Below, in pieces: positions 34,495 to 47,663 of a stretch of 64,000 bases of DNA (positions are counted from its first letter, which is position 1; each line of letters begins with the position of its first letter). Position numbers and translations under genes: made by a program. The stretch comes from Solea solea (taxonomy: Eukaryota; Chordata; Actinopteri; Pleuronectiformes; Soleidae), in NCBI RefSeq assembly GCF_958295425.1, contig NC_081136.1, forward strand, positions 1 to 64,000, given 5' to 3'. The notes under the pieces are model-generated. The model was not told the origin of the DNA. It was given only the letters and a program-made list of their open reading frames with translations, and searched no databases.

Positions 34495-34700
34495 GAGCCT
34501 ACAGTAGCCCACGTTGCTTCCCCTCAACTCCGGCCGGGATGAAGGTCGCCGGCACTCAGTCAGCCTGGTGCGGGCGCACAGCCGCCAGTCGTCCACCGAC
34601 ACACCAGCTCGCCTACTCCACACGGTCTCTCCTCCAGGACGGGTTGGTTAGGAAGAACGGGCGTTTTGTCATTAACCCTAACCCATCGGGACGACCAAAT
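34495..34700. promoter_or_regulatory. CpG-rich patch with short telomeric motif
   Basis: A locally GC- and CpG-rich stretch (for example CTCCGGCCGGGATG and GGTGCGGGCGCACAG) in an AT-rich background. It contains TTAACCCTAACCCA (34671-34684), just over two telomeric hexamers. It could be a small CpG island or an old telomere-associated fragment. No transcript is evident. Confidence 0.35.
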
Positions 34701-34802
34701 GAAGTTCAAACACACTATCAGAATGAGGAAGACGATTTGATGCAAAGCTGCTAAATAGTTGAAACTGATTTGAAATAAATAGATTGTTGAAAATACAAGG
34801 AG

Positions 34803-34853
34803 TGAAAAAAGAAAAGAAAGAGAGAAAAAAGAAAAGAAAAAGAAGAAAAAAAT
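34803..34853. repeat. Polypurine GAAA-rich tract
   Basis: About 50 bases almost entirely A and G (GAAAAGAAAGAGAG type). Confidence 0.75.
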
Positions 34854-35560
34854 CTAATTGTCAGAGGTGGGTTTCAAACAGGAGATCCTATCCCACCTTA
34901 CCAGATGAGGTAATGTGGTCAAATGTGATAAAAGTCAGTCCCACCACTTATCCTGGTATGCACAGTGGAACAGCATTTCTGACTTTCCTCCAAGTACCAC
35001 CAGAGGAAGCTTGCATGCCACTGGTGGAACACGTACCACAGTTTGAGAACCATGGATCTGGTAAATCATTAATGGAGAAATATTAATTATTAATAATTAA
35101 TTATGTTAATATTCAATGTGGGTGACAATACTGTTGTGAATTGCCTCAAAGTGCCACAAGGGGGAGCGTGTATCTTTACAGTTAACTACATTAAAAATAC
35201 ATAATAATGTTATTCTCTCACACGTGTTGTGACGTAGACAAGTTGACAGATAGCTAACAAGTCCAAGAACGACAGAGTCCAGTGTTTATCTTTGAGAACC
35301 TTTAGTAATATTCACAGAGAATCCACTTAACATCTTTCCTTCTCTTCTCTTTTTTGTAAAACTGTATAAAATAACACAGAAACAGAAATGTTCAAATAAA
35401 CATTGTGAATGGATTATTATGTTACATAATGTTACCTGTCATCACTTCACACACACACACAAAGATAGCCCACATAACAGCATGTAAACAAACAGGCAAG
35501 CCTATGTAAATAATGCAGAATCACAAATTGCACATAAACTCGACCTACACATGGAATTTT
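34854..35560. other. Intergenic, no gene seen
   Basis: AT-rich with a short AC run at 35449-35460. No coding signal or recognisable element. Confidence 0.45.
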
Positions 35561-35569
35561 AAACAGTGC

Positions 35570-35930
35570 AAACACAACACAGGTCGATATACCAGCACCG
35601 AAGGGGAGAGGCGCTAAAAATCACGTTCTTCCTTAAACCCCGATACGAGCTAACTTCCGGTAAGTTACACAGAGCGCGCAAGCTAACTTGACATAACAGT
35701 ATTTATACAATCACACACACACACGCGCGCGTCTTCATGACAGACTTTAGACAGGCATGAGACCTACAGACGATGCTTCCCGAAAACAACATGAGACGAC
35801 ACGTAACTCCGCGTAATTCTCCGGTGTGAAAATAGCATACACTCGACTGGCCGTAGTAAAGAGCGACGTCAGAACTGCAGCGCGCGTAACGGCGGATATC
35901 ACCTTCAAAATAAAACACTCTTCAGATTTC
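35570..35930. promoter_or_regulatory. CpG-rich candidate promoter
   Basis: Clustered CpGs (GAGCGCGCAAGC, CGCGCGTAACGGCGG) with an ETS-like ACTTCCGG next to a donor-like GTAAGT (about 35651-35663). An alternating (CA)n(CG)n tract lies at about 35712-35730. It could be the upstream promoter and non-coding first exon of TCP11L2, 3.5 kb away, or serve a minus-strand transcript. Position and direction cannot be settled from sequence. Confidence 0.3.
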
Positions 35931-36219
35931 CAGACGATGAAACGTCACAAATGTCCAATTATAACAATTCTGTGACGTCATTAGTTTCCACAATGGCTTT
36001 GCCATTTTTATTTATCAAAAAATACACTATATGAAAGTATTTTCTACAGTTACAATAATACCATTGAATAGCAGTTGCTTTTGTTCAAGATAGTGAGTGA
36101 TAAGTGCAGTGGAGTGTTTTATATCTACTAGAAGTAGTAGTTAATGTTGTTTAATTGTGGTTGAGTAGGATTCAGTAGGAACTAAAATATGTCTCTATGT
36201 TGTTATTGTCCCTCTCTCA

Positions 36220-36600
36220 CACATACACGCGCAGTGTCGGAGCGTACCATTTCAAGGAAGTGTGGTCACCGTTTTCATTACATATATATGTTCTCTTATT
36301 CAATACACAATTTTAAGCAGAGATAAACAACGGATATATGATACGCCTTAAGAACATAGGTGGATACATGACTATAAACGAATAAAATGGGGGGTTTTTG
36401 TCTTTTTTTGTGTGATAGGGGAAACCTCCCCTATCTGTGCGAAATGGTCTCGCCTGTTATGTCCTCAGAGCCAGCTGGGGAGCGAAGGACCTTTAAAAAA
36501 CGAAGACTTCAGTACGACGACGGATCACCCTTCAACATTCGACTGTTTCTACTGTCATTCTTCTTTTCCGGATAGTTCAATGAGGTAAAACTCTAGTTTG
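36220..36600 (+). promoter_or_regulatory. Candidate TCP11L2 promoter/5' UTR region
   Basis: Moderately CpG-containing segment upstream of TCP11L2 with TTTTCCGGATAG and a donor-like AATGAG|GTAAAA (about 36583). A 62-codon open frame here has no recognisable domain. The TCP11L2 coding start has a splice acceptor 12 nt upstream, so at least one upstream non-coding exon must exist. This is one of two places it could be. Confidence 0.25.
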
Positions 36601-39162
36601 TAATGTCCATTTCACTCTTTTTGGGAGTGTGATTAAATCGGCGGGTTCTTTTTTTAGCGTCGTTTTCGTGAATGTCTTGTTTTTGCCATGGGAGCGGAAA
36701 CTTGTACGCAACCGTCGAAAATGTTGAGCCAACGTTTCGGGGCTAATGTCAAACAGTTTGAGTTGTTGTTGACTGGAAAACGATGCGTCGAAGCGTTTGG
36801 TTCAATTACACGGGAGCTTTCCTAAAAGTTAATAATGATTTTCTGTCCGTGAACCACAACAAATGTTAGTTAACCTTTTATGTTTTTGTTCAAGTACATG
36901 CCCTACTGCAAATGTGCATGGCGTTCGTGTTTAGGTCTGTGCCCCATGTCACGTGTACCCACATCTCTCTCGTGTGAGGGTAGTTGTTTCCCCTTTCTTT
37001 TCCTTGTTATTAATGCATGTGCTCAGCTCCGTGTAAGAGAATGACAGACAGCAGCTGCAGCCAATGGCGACAGTCCCCGTGCAGTTGGATCCGCCTCCCT
37101 CATCCACTGCTTTGTTTACATTCTGCTGCAGTCACGATACACAATATTATCACGTTTCGTGATTAAAATACTGTCACATTATTGTGTTGAATTGTGTTGA
37201 ATTTCCATTATCAGAGAATCCTTAATATTTACAGATAGATAAATTGTTGATTTCAAACTTGTCCAACATTTACAATTACAACCCATTTCCATTTCCTCCT
37301 CATCACATGTTTGAAAAAGAGTTGGCAGATTTACACAATATTTTACACAAGTTCTCAGTACAACACAAGAATATGTATAGTTTTAAACACTACCATTTCA
37401 ATTACTGTCCTGGGTTAAGAACTGCTGTTCTTAATCCTTATATTTAATTATTTATTTAAAATTAGAAATAAAAAATATTAGAAATAGCTCATTAAGGAAA
37501 TAGAAACATTTAAATAAAGGCATATTTTCATTATAGTTAATATCACAAACCATCAGGATAATGACAGGAACTTTTTGTATCATCCCATATCTTCCATATT
37601 GTATAAATATTGTTCATGTTTGTGCATGTTTAATTCAACCATTCCTTCATTTGGACACATTATAGTATAAGTCAGTATTATGTACATGAATTAAACGTGT
37701 CAATATCATTATAAATATCTGTGAGTACAGTCGCCAATTTAATGTTAAACATTCAGACTTCGGCGTGTTTGTCTACATTTACCTCTGCCCAACATTCACA
37801 TTACGTATTACTTATTCTCACAAGGAAGCAGTGAATGACAGCCGACCTCATTTATGAAAACTGGCCTCGATGTTAAATCTAGCAGATGATGTAATGAATG
37901 AGGTCCGGACAGGGCCACATGGTTATCGCACACAAAACCAAGACCCATCCTCCTCCTAACCCCTTGGGCTATCTTTAAACCAAAAGAGCAGAGAGGGAGT
38001 GTGCTTTCATTTTTGGCAGCAGATAACTGAGACCAGAGACAGCAGCAGGAACACCCAATGGTCTCTCTGTATGGGTTAGATAATATTAGAACAGCACAGG
38101 CCTTAATAGAACACTAATGTGTCTTTTGTTTGTTTGTCATGTTAGGAACAAAATGCACTTGTTAACTCACAAAATGCACCTTTCTTATTCTAATGTATTG
38201 TGTGGTCAACAGGAGACATGCGGACTGGTGTAACAGGATCGTTTTGTCTGTTGAGACGCCTTCTGTTGTCCCATGTTGCCTTAGAGACACAATAGGTCAA
38301 CACACAGTGTCCCTGTTTAACCTAAAGAGACACACAGCGATTTGTTAAAGCCTAGTTTGCTGTGTAACATTATCAACCCCTGTGGCAGTAAACACTATTT
38401 TTGACACAAGTATCAGGGTAGTTTTCCTGCTGTGTAACAGAGGGCCTCATCTACTAAGAAATAAATAAATAAATGGCAGAGAGCAATTAAGTATATCAGG
38501 CTTTAGCAAAACAGAAAACAATCCTTTTACAGGCTTAACATTTGCTACACTGCACAATGATATATCCATATTATTCCTACCGTGTGGCATTATGGGGATC
38601 AACATTTAAAACAAAGCCAAAGTTAATCATTTCAGCGCAGACAGAGCCATATGCATCAATAATAAGGTGGGTTATTAGGACACTACAGATGCATTGTTTA
38701 TTAAAGGGGCTATATGTAAGATATGCAACTGGAGTTTAAAATCCAAATTAATTGTTATTAATGAAGCTGTTATTTATTTAATGAAATGTAATTTTCAACT
38801 TTATCCAATACATTGTCTTATATGCAATTCCTTTATTTCCAATATGCTGAAAGTTGATGACTTGATTTTACATAAAATAATGCAAATTAAAAACGAATAA
38901 TAAGTCACTCCCAGACAGTTAACAAAAGTTCTGCTAAAGACAGCAAAACAAATATGATTTCAGGGACAGAGTATAAAAAGAAGATGCATGTATATTGTTG
39001 GAGTTACGTTATGGAAAAAAAAAATGTGTTATTTTTGAAGGTAAGTCGATTTAAAGTGTGTGTGTGTGTGTGTATACACATATGTGCATGCATGTATGTG
39101 TGTGTACATATATGTACCAAATAAACCAAATAAAAAAACCACTAACAACTTCTCATGTGCAG
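36601..39162. other. Probable first intron of TCP11L2, no coding exon seen
   Basis: AT-rich. A CCAAT-containing CpG patch (GCCAATGGCG, about 37059) is the only promoter-like feature. An ATAA microsatellite lies at about 38460-38474 and a TG/TA microsatellite at 39055-39115. Confidence 0.4.
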
Positions 39163-39174
39163 CTGTGACCCAAG

Positions 39175-42100
39175 ATGCCTCTGAACGACGAACGACCCAA
39201 CTGCACTTCCAGCGGTGAGGACCAAGGCAGTGATATAGAGTCGATGTCAGAACGCTGTGATAGCATGACGTCGACCAGTGACCTGGACTGCTCCCGTGAA
39301 AGCTTCTCCAGTGACTGCTCCAGCAAGCACTGCACACCTTCATGTGAGTTTGTGCCCCCAGTCTTCAAAGCCATCAAACGACCTCATATTCTGACCATTC
39401 TGTGTTTTTGGCAGTTCCTCACAGCTTAGTATAAAAATCGGTCTAGTCTGTTAGGGCTGGCAATCCATTCCATTCCGCTCTATGTCATCTGGGATTGACT
39501 GTGACCCTCATGTGGAGGATGAAGTGGTAGACAATGAATGAATGTTAACTATGGCTTTTTGTTCTGTATCTCTAAACAATGGTGTATTGTAAGCCCTTGT
39601 TAGAAATATCAATTTAACAAGTATTTCCCACAGCGAGTCCACCCAAACCTTTAACCCTGGAAGAAGTCATGGAGTCTGCCAGAGACCTCTCCAGTCTCAG
39701 TCTTGCCCATGAGATCACTGTGAACCACAGCTTCCACATTGAGCCAATCAGTTTACCTCAGGACAGGTAAGATGCAACATCTTGATTCTTACTTTCTTTG
39801 TTTTTTAAAAATATTTTATTGTGAAGCCTAAAGTTCCATTATGTGAAATTTAAGTTTAAATGATATTCACCTGTTTTATCCTTCTTCTTTTTTTATCCCA
39901 TTGAAGCACAACCTAGGCAATCTGATGAAGAAAAAATAGTTCACCAACTATATAAACACACCTGAGCAAAAAGTACTTCAAATGTTTCAAGTCTGATTTA
40001 ATTTGTGAAATTTGGAACAGTCACAGTTCAAAGTTCACTCGTTTTTATGTACAAAAAGAAAAGAAAAAGCATTTTGTACCTATTTTGTGACTTCTGCACA
40101 ATTATTGTTACTTTATATCATGCCGGAAAATGCGTTATAAATTGAATCATAATTTTGACTCAACAACATATAAGAAGAAGAAAAAAAGGCCTGAATATGT
40201 GACTTATAAACACACACCCCAGGATGTCCATATAAGGAGTTGTGTATTATTCCCATGGTAATTTACCATGTGTGCACCTGCAGCACAGATCTGTGCAGCT
40301 TGAGCACTTAAGGTTTAAGTACAATATTGAGCCATATATATATATGATGTTGCATTTAGCTGCAATCTTTGGTCAAATACACAGCTATTTTCTTTTTTCT
40401 TTTTAGTTTATGGAAGTTAGTTCGAGACAATGTCCACAAAGCTTTCTGGGACATCCTGGAGTCAGAGCTGAACGATGACCCGCCTGAATATGGCCAAGCC
40501 ATAACACTCTTGGAGGAGATCAGAGAGGTCAGCACTATATAGAAAGCACAGTGTTCATACACTTAAACGTTCCTTTTGTCACTGCTTCTCCTTATCGCCA
40601 CCTCGTCTTTTGTGAGCGATACATATAGAAAATGTAATAATTGACATTACCGATTAGCTGAGCGATAAATAATGCTTTACAAAAATGATAATCCCTTTTG
40701 TCTTTTGACAGATCTTACTGTCATTTCTCAATCCCGGTGCCAATCGAATGAGGACCCAGATCATGGAGGTCCTGGACATGGACTTGATTTGTCAGCAGGC
40801 TGAACACGATGCTGTTGACATCCAGGGACTTGCCTCCCACATTATCACCACCATGGGCAAGATGTGTGCACCGGTCAGGGATGACGACATTAAGAAACTG
40901 CATGAAAGTACAGATAATATTGTGACACTCTTTAGGTAAGCACATTTAACATCACCCACAAAACATTTATCTGACCTTAAATATTCATTACCAGCGGCAG
41001 TGACACTGAGGCCTCACAGTGGCTGGATTGTTTCTTCACACTAGGGAGATTTTTCGTGTGCTGGACTTGATGAAGGCAGATATGGTGAACTTCACCATTG
41101 TTAATCTGCGGCCTGTGCTGCAGAAACAGAGTGTTGAATATGAGAGGGCAACGTTCCAGAACATCGTAGAAAAAACACCCAGTAAGTAAATTCAATTCAC
41201 TCCCTTAGTCAGGTTAAAATCTTACTTCATGTCACAGCGGTGAGCAGGGCCCTGATTCACATCTGTACAGTCTGATTTTTTTAAAACTTCATCAGCGTGT
41301 GTGATGGAATACAGCGTGAGTGAAGCAAAATCCAATCACATGCGATGACACGTGACGCCATGTCATAATTAGTGCACGGTACACATGCGATCACATCTTT
41401 TAGGATGGATGTAATGCAGGTTTGAATGGGGTCAAAGTTACGAAAGGGTGTAATCTACTGCATTACAAGTTTATGTTGAGTGGGATGTCTTGGTGGCAGT
41501 AAACACAATATGACGACATTTTTAAACACAGTATTTCATGAGATGATGCATTAATATAGCACTATGTATATTTAATTAACTCTCTTCAGATGCTCTGAAA
41601 TATACCACCTCCTGGATTAAGTCGGTAGTAGGGGAGCTGTGGGCCAACATTTCAACAGACCAGACTCAGGGGAAAGAACAGAAAAGTGTGCCTGGGCCTT
41701 TCCAGATTCTCAGTGTGGCCTTTCTCCGTGTCCTCACATGGGACTACAATAAGAGCCCTCTGCCCGAGGTAAGGCTGTGAAAGCTCTGGAGTTCATGTGA
41801 TTCAGTTTGTTTACACTGCCATGGTGGCAAGAAAACCTTGTTTGTTGTCTCTGAATATAAACTTAGCACAAAAAGTTAAATAAAAAAATAGCTGCAATAG
41901 TTAATAGCAGAATAAGCTGTATGGCACTGGCAGAGATTTGGCAAGTTTTTTTATGGACGCAACTCACATACTCAACTCTGCTGCTCAACTCAAAAATGCA
42001 TTATCATTACAAGTGTGCCACCATTTAAAATGGAAATAAACGGGCGTTCCACTGGTATAAGATTTACTGCCAAGAAGCATCGTGTGCCATGCCTGGATAT

Positions 42101-43343
42101 GACCTAATTGACGTGCTGAGTGTCTTCTTTGTTCATCAAAGTCAGAGACAAAAGGCTTTCAATCAAACACTCATTTATGTTCTTTGCACTTAGTGCTCAA
42201 TTATTTTGATGCAATTACAAACAGACATATCAGTCACAACACAACAAACCAGTGTACTGACTGTCACAAACATTTCTCTTTCTCTCACTCTCTTTGACAG
42301 TCTAGGTGTCTCCTCTTGAATCTGAATACATTGTGAATCACATTTTTACTGTGGCTTCATTTATATGCACAGACATATGTCTCATTTAAAAAAAAAAAAA
42401 AAAAATCAAGCTATCTGTTAATATTGCTTTCTTTTCGTTCTCTTTCAGACCTGGATTACAGACGAGATGCGTCTTCGAGAAATTCAGTGGAAGCTTCAGC
42501 AGTATCAAGCAGTGAACGAGGTGCTGCTCATTGTGCACAGCACCATTGGTGGGCCCGTCCAAGGTCTGTCCATCCTGTCTGACCACCTGAAGAGGATGAC
42601 AATGGTGCTGTTGGATGGAATGCACAGCCCGTCAGTTTTTTTTTTTTTTTCCATTTAAATACCCAAATTCTTAATTTAATCATACAACTGATTGTAAAGG
42701 CTGATCTGCGGTCTACTTTATTTCCAGGGACTTTGATCTAAAAGAGGCACTAGAGGGCATCAGTGTTCAGATCTGTTGTGAGCTCAACAAGTCATTAACA
42801 GAGAGGAACTACCCTGCACTGACTGCTGCGTTACAGTCCACACTCACAGGCCAGATCTGCAGCATCACCGAGAAGGACAATCCCATCCGATGTTTAGTTG
42901 GTAAGAGAGACGCAGCAGGAGTGACTGCCTGTTTTAATTTGAAACAAAAAATACACCAGTGTGAGACTACTTGTTAATGTCAAAAGGAGAGCATGAAAAT
43001 TACTTTTTACACAATGGAGACGATAATAAAGCAAGAGCGCTAGCATTTTCTAACCTTGTCACTCTTTAATTTCTGTGCAGAGGACCGTGTGCAGCAGTAC
43101 TTTATGGCTCTCATCTGTGATCCTAAACCCCAGGCCAAACTTGAACAGGTACCAGCTGGCTTGACTGCGATCAAGCCTGAATTGGCCTCAGTCGGAGAAA
43201 GGTTCATCAGCCTGGTCAACTACAACAAATCGGTGTATGGACCTTTCTATGCAGATATCATCAGAAAGCTGTTGTTCAGCAGCAACCCACCAGCAGGAAA
43301 CCAACCCCAGAGCACGGCTCAGGAGTCTATCACCTCAGAGTAA
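39175..43343 (+). CDS. TCP11L2: T-complex 11-like protein 2, nine coding exons
   Basis: Coding exons joined by GT-AG and phase: 39175-39343, 39634-39766, 40407-40527, 40712-40935, 41045-41181, 41590-41768, 42449-42630, 42728-42900 and 43081-43343. They total 1581 nt, or 526 residues plus stop, near the usual length of about 520. Residues 1-57 are Ser/Asp-rich (start [10 protein letters not shown]), matching the acidic Ser-rich TCP11L2 N terminus rather than TCP11L1. The rest is the TCP11 domain, with family words ALAHEI-like [53 protein letters not shown] and [14 protein letters not shown] near the end. The acceptor at 39162/39163 leaves 12 nt of 5' UTR before the ATG. TCP11 itself is tied to sperm function. 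The molecular role of TCP11L2 is poorly defined and no catalytic motif is visible. APAF1 follows 4.3 kb downstream on the same strand. Confidence 0.94.
39485..39544 (+). mobile_element. SINE/LINE2-type 3' tail fragment in intron
   Basis: A short TGTGACCCTCATG...GGATGAAGTGGTAG segment ending in AATGAATGAATG, the usual tail of V-SINEs and their LINE partner, on the + strand. The head is missing. Confidence 0.6.
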
Positions 43344-45400
43344 ATCCATACTTTGGCACAGGCTGTTTAGAACTCTTTTTGCAACTTGATATGGCTGAAT
43401 CCAAGTAGGTACCACAAAGAGCCACGCAGAACTACACCTCTGTTCAGCCAGTGAGCTCTAGTAGATGGAGTTACTTTCAGTGTATTACAAATGACGACAA
43501 AGTTTCTACCACTACATTGTGCAGTGTAGGCACCATAAGGGCATCATTAAATGTGACCTCCATCATAAGTGATAAATGTTTCTCCTATGAACATTCACAG
43601 CTGAACGGTGGTGGCCCTACATTGTGAGTTTGTGCATATTCAAACTGCTGTTGTAAAGAGGGAATAGGGCAAAAGGGCAAAGTATAGGATGTGTGAGACA
43701 TACAGTAAGCTTTATGAAGCAAAGAGGAATACAATTACAGCAATATATATAGAAAATAGAGTAGCATTTAAACTATGGTTAACTACAACAAACTAATGCA
43801 AAACTGGATCCACTTTTTCAAAACTCTTCATACAGTCTGGGTTACCAACATTCATCGTAAGCAACCGGTTAATTTCACTTTCAAAACTTACTGAAATCTC
43901 AATAACACTTGATATATGTGTTGTCCTGGCCAAAGAGAAAACCTGTGTGCCAGAAAGAGACTCCCCGTTTCCCACAACACAAACCATTTTAAAGGTTTAT
44001 TTAAAAAACAGTCAAGATGTTTGCTGGGGTTCTGGCTGTGAGTAGTTCACGGGAACGTACACCTGGCATCATGTACTGGAATGTCTCAATGTCTCAAGCC
44101 AAACCATACTTCTACCAGGATCGACCCACACACTCAAACACATGAATCAATCATGTGTACACCTGCAGCCCATCACACACTCAGGCTTAGTCCACACGTA
44201 GGCAGTTTTTTTTTTTCCTTCCCTGGTTTCAAAAAAAACATCTTCACCTACATGGAAATGCAAAAACCCACTGGTATGTGCTGTCAAAAGCCTAATTTTA
44301 GGAAATAGGAGTTGTGTGGTCAAAATGGAGTTGTGTGGTCTTAAAGTCAGCTCAGTCGACCATAAACAATTCAATCAGAAAGCAAACCTAACACACTGAT
44401 CGGAAGACATGAAAAACAGGTAGTATCACACAAATTGCAAACTTTCACTTTTGCAGTTTTATTGCTTTTTTTCTAATTTTCACGTCAGCATTTCATTGTA
44501 CATTTAGAAATGGCAACTAAAAGAGTCTGTTTGCTAATTAGATAATGTTTCCATTTGTTTGCATTTCAAACTATGATTTTGTAGGTTTTTTTTGGAAAGG
44601 ACGGTGCATGTTAATGACCGTTTCAAGAATGTCAACACCACAGATTATAGTTTTAATTTCTTGTCCCCAAAGTTGTTAAGATAAAATTACAACAATCACA
44701 GTTCACACCCATACAGCACATGTCAAAGTAGTTCATTTATACTCACCCATGCAGTTCATCAGTACAATATTACTTATTATAATATAATATAATATTAAGT
44801 ACTCTGTAGGTAGTATTGTATTTTTGTCAGTATGTTTACTGCAGAAATCTATGAAATTTGCACCATCCTGTTTGATTTTTTTTGTTTTTTCAAAACTTTG
44901 TTTGTGGATGAACACAGATTTATTGGTCATGGACTGAATTTTGTGTGCAAACGATAGAAAACTGTCCACACTTTGGTCCACATTGTCTTCTGTCTTCTAT
45001 GGTCGGCTAAGAGTTTTGAAAACAAGACTATAGTTTTGACCAATGCATGCTAGCAACTGTATTGTCAATGATATGTCAAAAGATTTTTGATTTCATGTCT
45101 GCATGAGAAGCATTGTGTTAGAATTATGTCTTGTTAGTTCATTTGTTTGACATATGTCTAATGTTGTATTCATTTACTTACAGTATATTCTAATAATGGA
45201 ATACTTGTCACATTGTTTCATTTAGTATGATTGTTATGTTTTGTGGTACTGTAGTTGCTACAGTGTTTCTATGTTGACTGTTGAAACCCGTTTTTGATTG
45301 AAAGGTGCTGAACCTGGAGGGATTTTTGTGCCCAAAAAAATTCCAGGAGATCCAAATAAGTAAAAGTAAAGAATAAAAAAAGCTATTTTATCCTCTAAAG
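43344..45400 (+). other. TCP11L2 3' UTR/downstream region
   Basis: No further coding exon. The first clear AATAAA with A-rich context after the stop is GAATAAAAAAAG at about 45371, followed by T/GT-rich sequence, so a 3' UTR of about 2 kb is possible. Earlier cleavage cannot be excluded. Confidence 0.4.
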
Positions 45401-46439
45401 TTTACACAAAAAGTGGGATGTTGTTCTTCTTTTCCATAGTTAATATAATAAAAATAAATCATCATACCTTGTTTGTTATGTTGTTTATTTGACAATGTTC
45501 AAGTGTCAGAATACAGAACATGGGCTGAACCATTTCATATAGATATCGAATTGAATGACAGTTAAAATTATTCCTATTAAATTAAATTAAATTAAATATT
45601 TGTGCAGGTCTGTGAGAAACAAAGATGTTTTCTGTAGAATATGATGTGTATAGGCCCAGACAATATTTAATCTAAAATGTTATCTAATAGAGCCAAAATG
45701 TGTCATTTGGCACATTTTGGCTCTAAGAAATATTATGCCTCCTGTGATTTGAAAATTGCAGTAGGCCATATTGTGATTTTGATAAAATTTCCATTAATTA
45801 TTCAGCCCTACTGTTAATCTATGGAGGACGATGAATGACTATAAATAAAAAAAGAATTGGTAAATAAATACAGAAATAGATGAATAAGTTGAGATATAAA
45901 AGAATAAATGAATGAATAAATAAATAAAGAAAGAATAAATACAGAAATACTGAAACAAAAAAATGTATAAATAATTAAAATTTTATTTTATTCACCCATT
46001 ATTCATGTATGTATCTTGTTTTATTTATTAATTCATTCATTTATATCAGTATTCTTTCTTTATTTATTTATTTATCATTATGTCATTTCCATATTAATCT
46101 CTCTGTGGCCACAGAACAACAAACATGCTCTCATTTCTTTCTGTCACTAGGCAATAATGGTGCGTTTCAAATGGTCTCGAAACAAATCTGTCGAGTACGA
46201 CTTTTATTCATAGACACTCGTTTTTTACGGAAATGTAATATTTAGGGGGCGAAAATAGTATCAATTAAAGAAAATTCACATAAACACGATCTTTTGAAGA
46301 CAGTAATATCACAATTTCGCCTAAATAATGTTTTTCTTTTCTTTTTTTTTTATTAAACTCGTAGCAACGAAATGGTCAAAACGCATTTTTACGAACATCA
46401 TATGTGGTCCATGAAGGCAGCATAACTTTGCCCAGTTAC
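45401..46439. other. AT-rich intergenic with simple repeats and a hairpin
   Basis: (ATTAA)n at about 45575-45597, a perfect 15-bp hairpin at 45688-45725 and AAATA-type repeats at about 45845-45960. No gene seen. Confidence 0.55.
45688..45725. repeat. Perfect 15-bp hairpin
   Basis: TAGAGCCAAAATGTG (45688-45702) and CACATTTTGGCTCTA (45711-45725) pair perfectly around the 8-nt loop TCATTTGG. Confidence 0.85.
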
Positions 46440-46693
46440 AGATTATCCGGTCGCGTGAGCTCATTGGACACGTGGTGCAAATCTCGCCACACCATTGGCC
46501 ACCTCACACCGGGGTAGTTGTTGTTGTTGTCAACCCGGAAGCTCCCTTCTTTCAAAATTGGGCGTGTAGTTCAACGTAAATGCAAAGACAGAATTTTAAT
46601 TTGTACTCTTTGGATATTTGACAACGCGTCGTTCTTCTTACGTACGCGCGCACGTCAACAAATACCGTCCTCGTTGAAGTTGAGAAAATAGTC
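46440..46693 (+). promoter_or_regulatory. APAF1 promoter and non-coding first exon candidate
   Basis: Contains an E-box CACGTG (about 46469), two inverted CCAAT boxes (ATTGG near 46463 and 46494), an ETS-like CCCGGAAG (about 46533) and CpG-dense ACGTACGCGCGCACG (about 46640). A consensus donor GTC|GTAAGT follows at 46693/46694. The APAF1 coding exon has an acceptor at 47633/47634, so a non-coding exon ending at 46693 is consistent. The exact start of transcription is not visible. Confidence 0.5.
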
Positions 46694-47663
46694 GTAAGTA
46701 GCTTCGTGCGGTTTCTTTCTTTGTTCCACTTGTGGGTTTGAATGAGAGTGAACTTGTCTTGACAAGTTCTTACATGACCAGTGAAAGTGTGTCGCTATTA
46801 CATTTGTTACCGGGCGTTATGTCTTGAAGTATCTGTGTTTTAATCAACATTTAGTTAGAGCCTCTGTAAAGCTATTAATAAGTGTTTGCCCTCGCACCGT
46901 TTTGCTCATATTAGACGCAATATTATGAATAAATTAATCCATAAAGCGGTTGTTTACCAGTAAAAGCTACAATGTAGAAGGTAGAATCCCTCATATTGAC
47001 TGTGACGGAAGAGCAGACTGTGACGTAGATTTGTAAATGTCACTTCCGTATGGGAGAGATTATGCTCAGGCTTCTGTCAACAGCTGATCATTTCTCTCGC
47101 CACTGTTTAGAACTTGTTTTGGTAGTTGTGTCAGCTAGTGTTTAGTAGGAAGGGACGGAATGGGGTCATAATCACTGGATCGGATATCAGACGGATAAAA
47201 ATATAAAATATGATTCATGTTTGGGATCTTTATTTATTCTTTTTGGGAAAACGATATTTGGTAACACAGTGGGAGAATTATGTCCATTTGAATTGACTCA
47301 GTACAAATGTGTCGTTAATAGCTTCATCGTCCATAAATGGTTAAAAATGATTGTATCGTATAGATACTCCAGTATGTGATATTGGAATAGGACACAAAAA
47401 AGTGTTATCGTCCCATCCCTAGTTTCAAACATGTCAGTTTCAATAGCTTGTATGCATGACTATCATGCAATTGACAGAAAACAGCAGAGACTTGTACAAC
47501 ACAATTTCACAATTGTACAAACAATAATATATAGTATTAATATTTGGGTATGAATACATTTTACTGCCCATTTATATGTGGAATGCACTAATCCTCCCTA
47601 CTGCACGTCATCCATTTCTCTGCGGTTCAACAGTGTCCTGCATGGTCAGTGTTCTGCGCAGAG

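Noticed and set aside
36387..36575. 62-codon frame upstream of TCP11L2
   Set aside because: No homology, no conserved context, poly-T derived Phe runs. It is more likely 5' UTR or intron.
38542..38900. Overlapping 65-68-codon frames in the putative first TCP11L2 intron
   Set aside because: AT-rich composition, no domain and no splice continuity with the gene.
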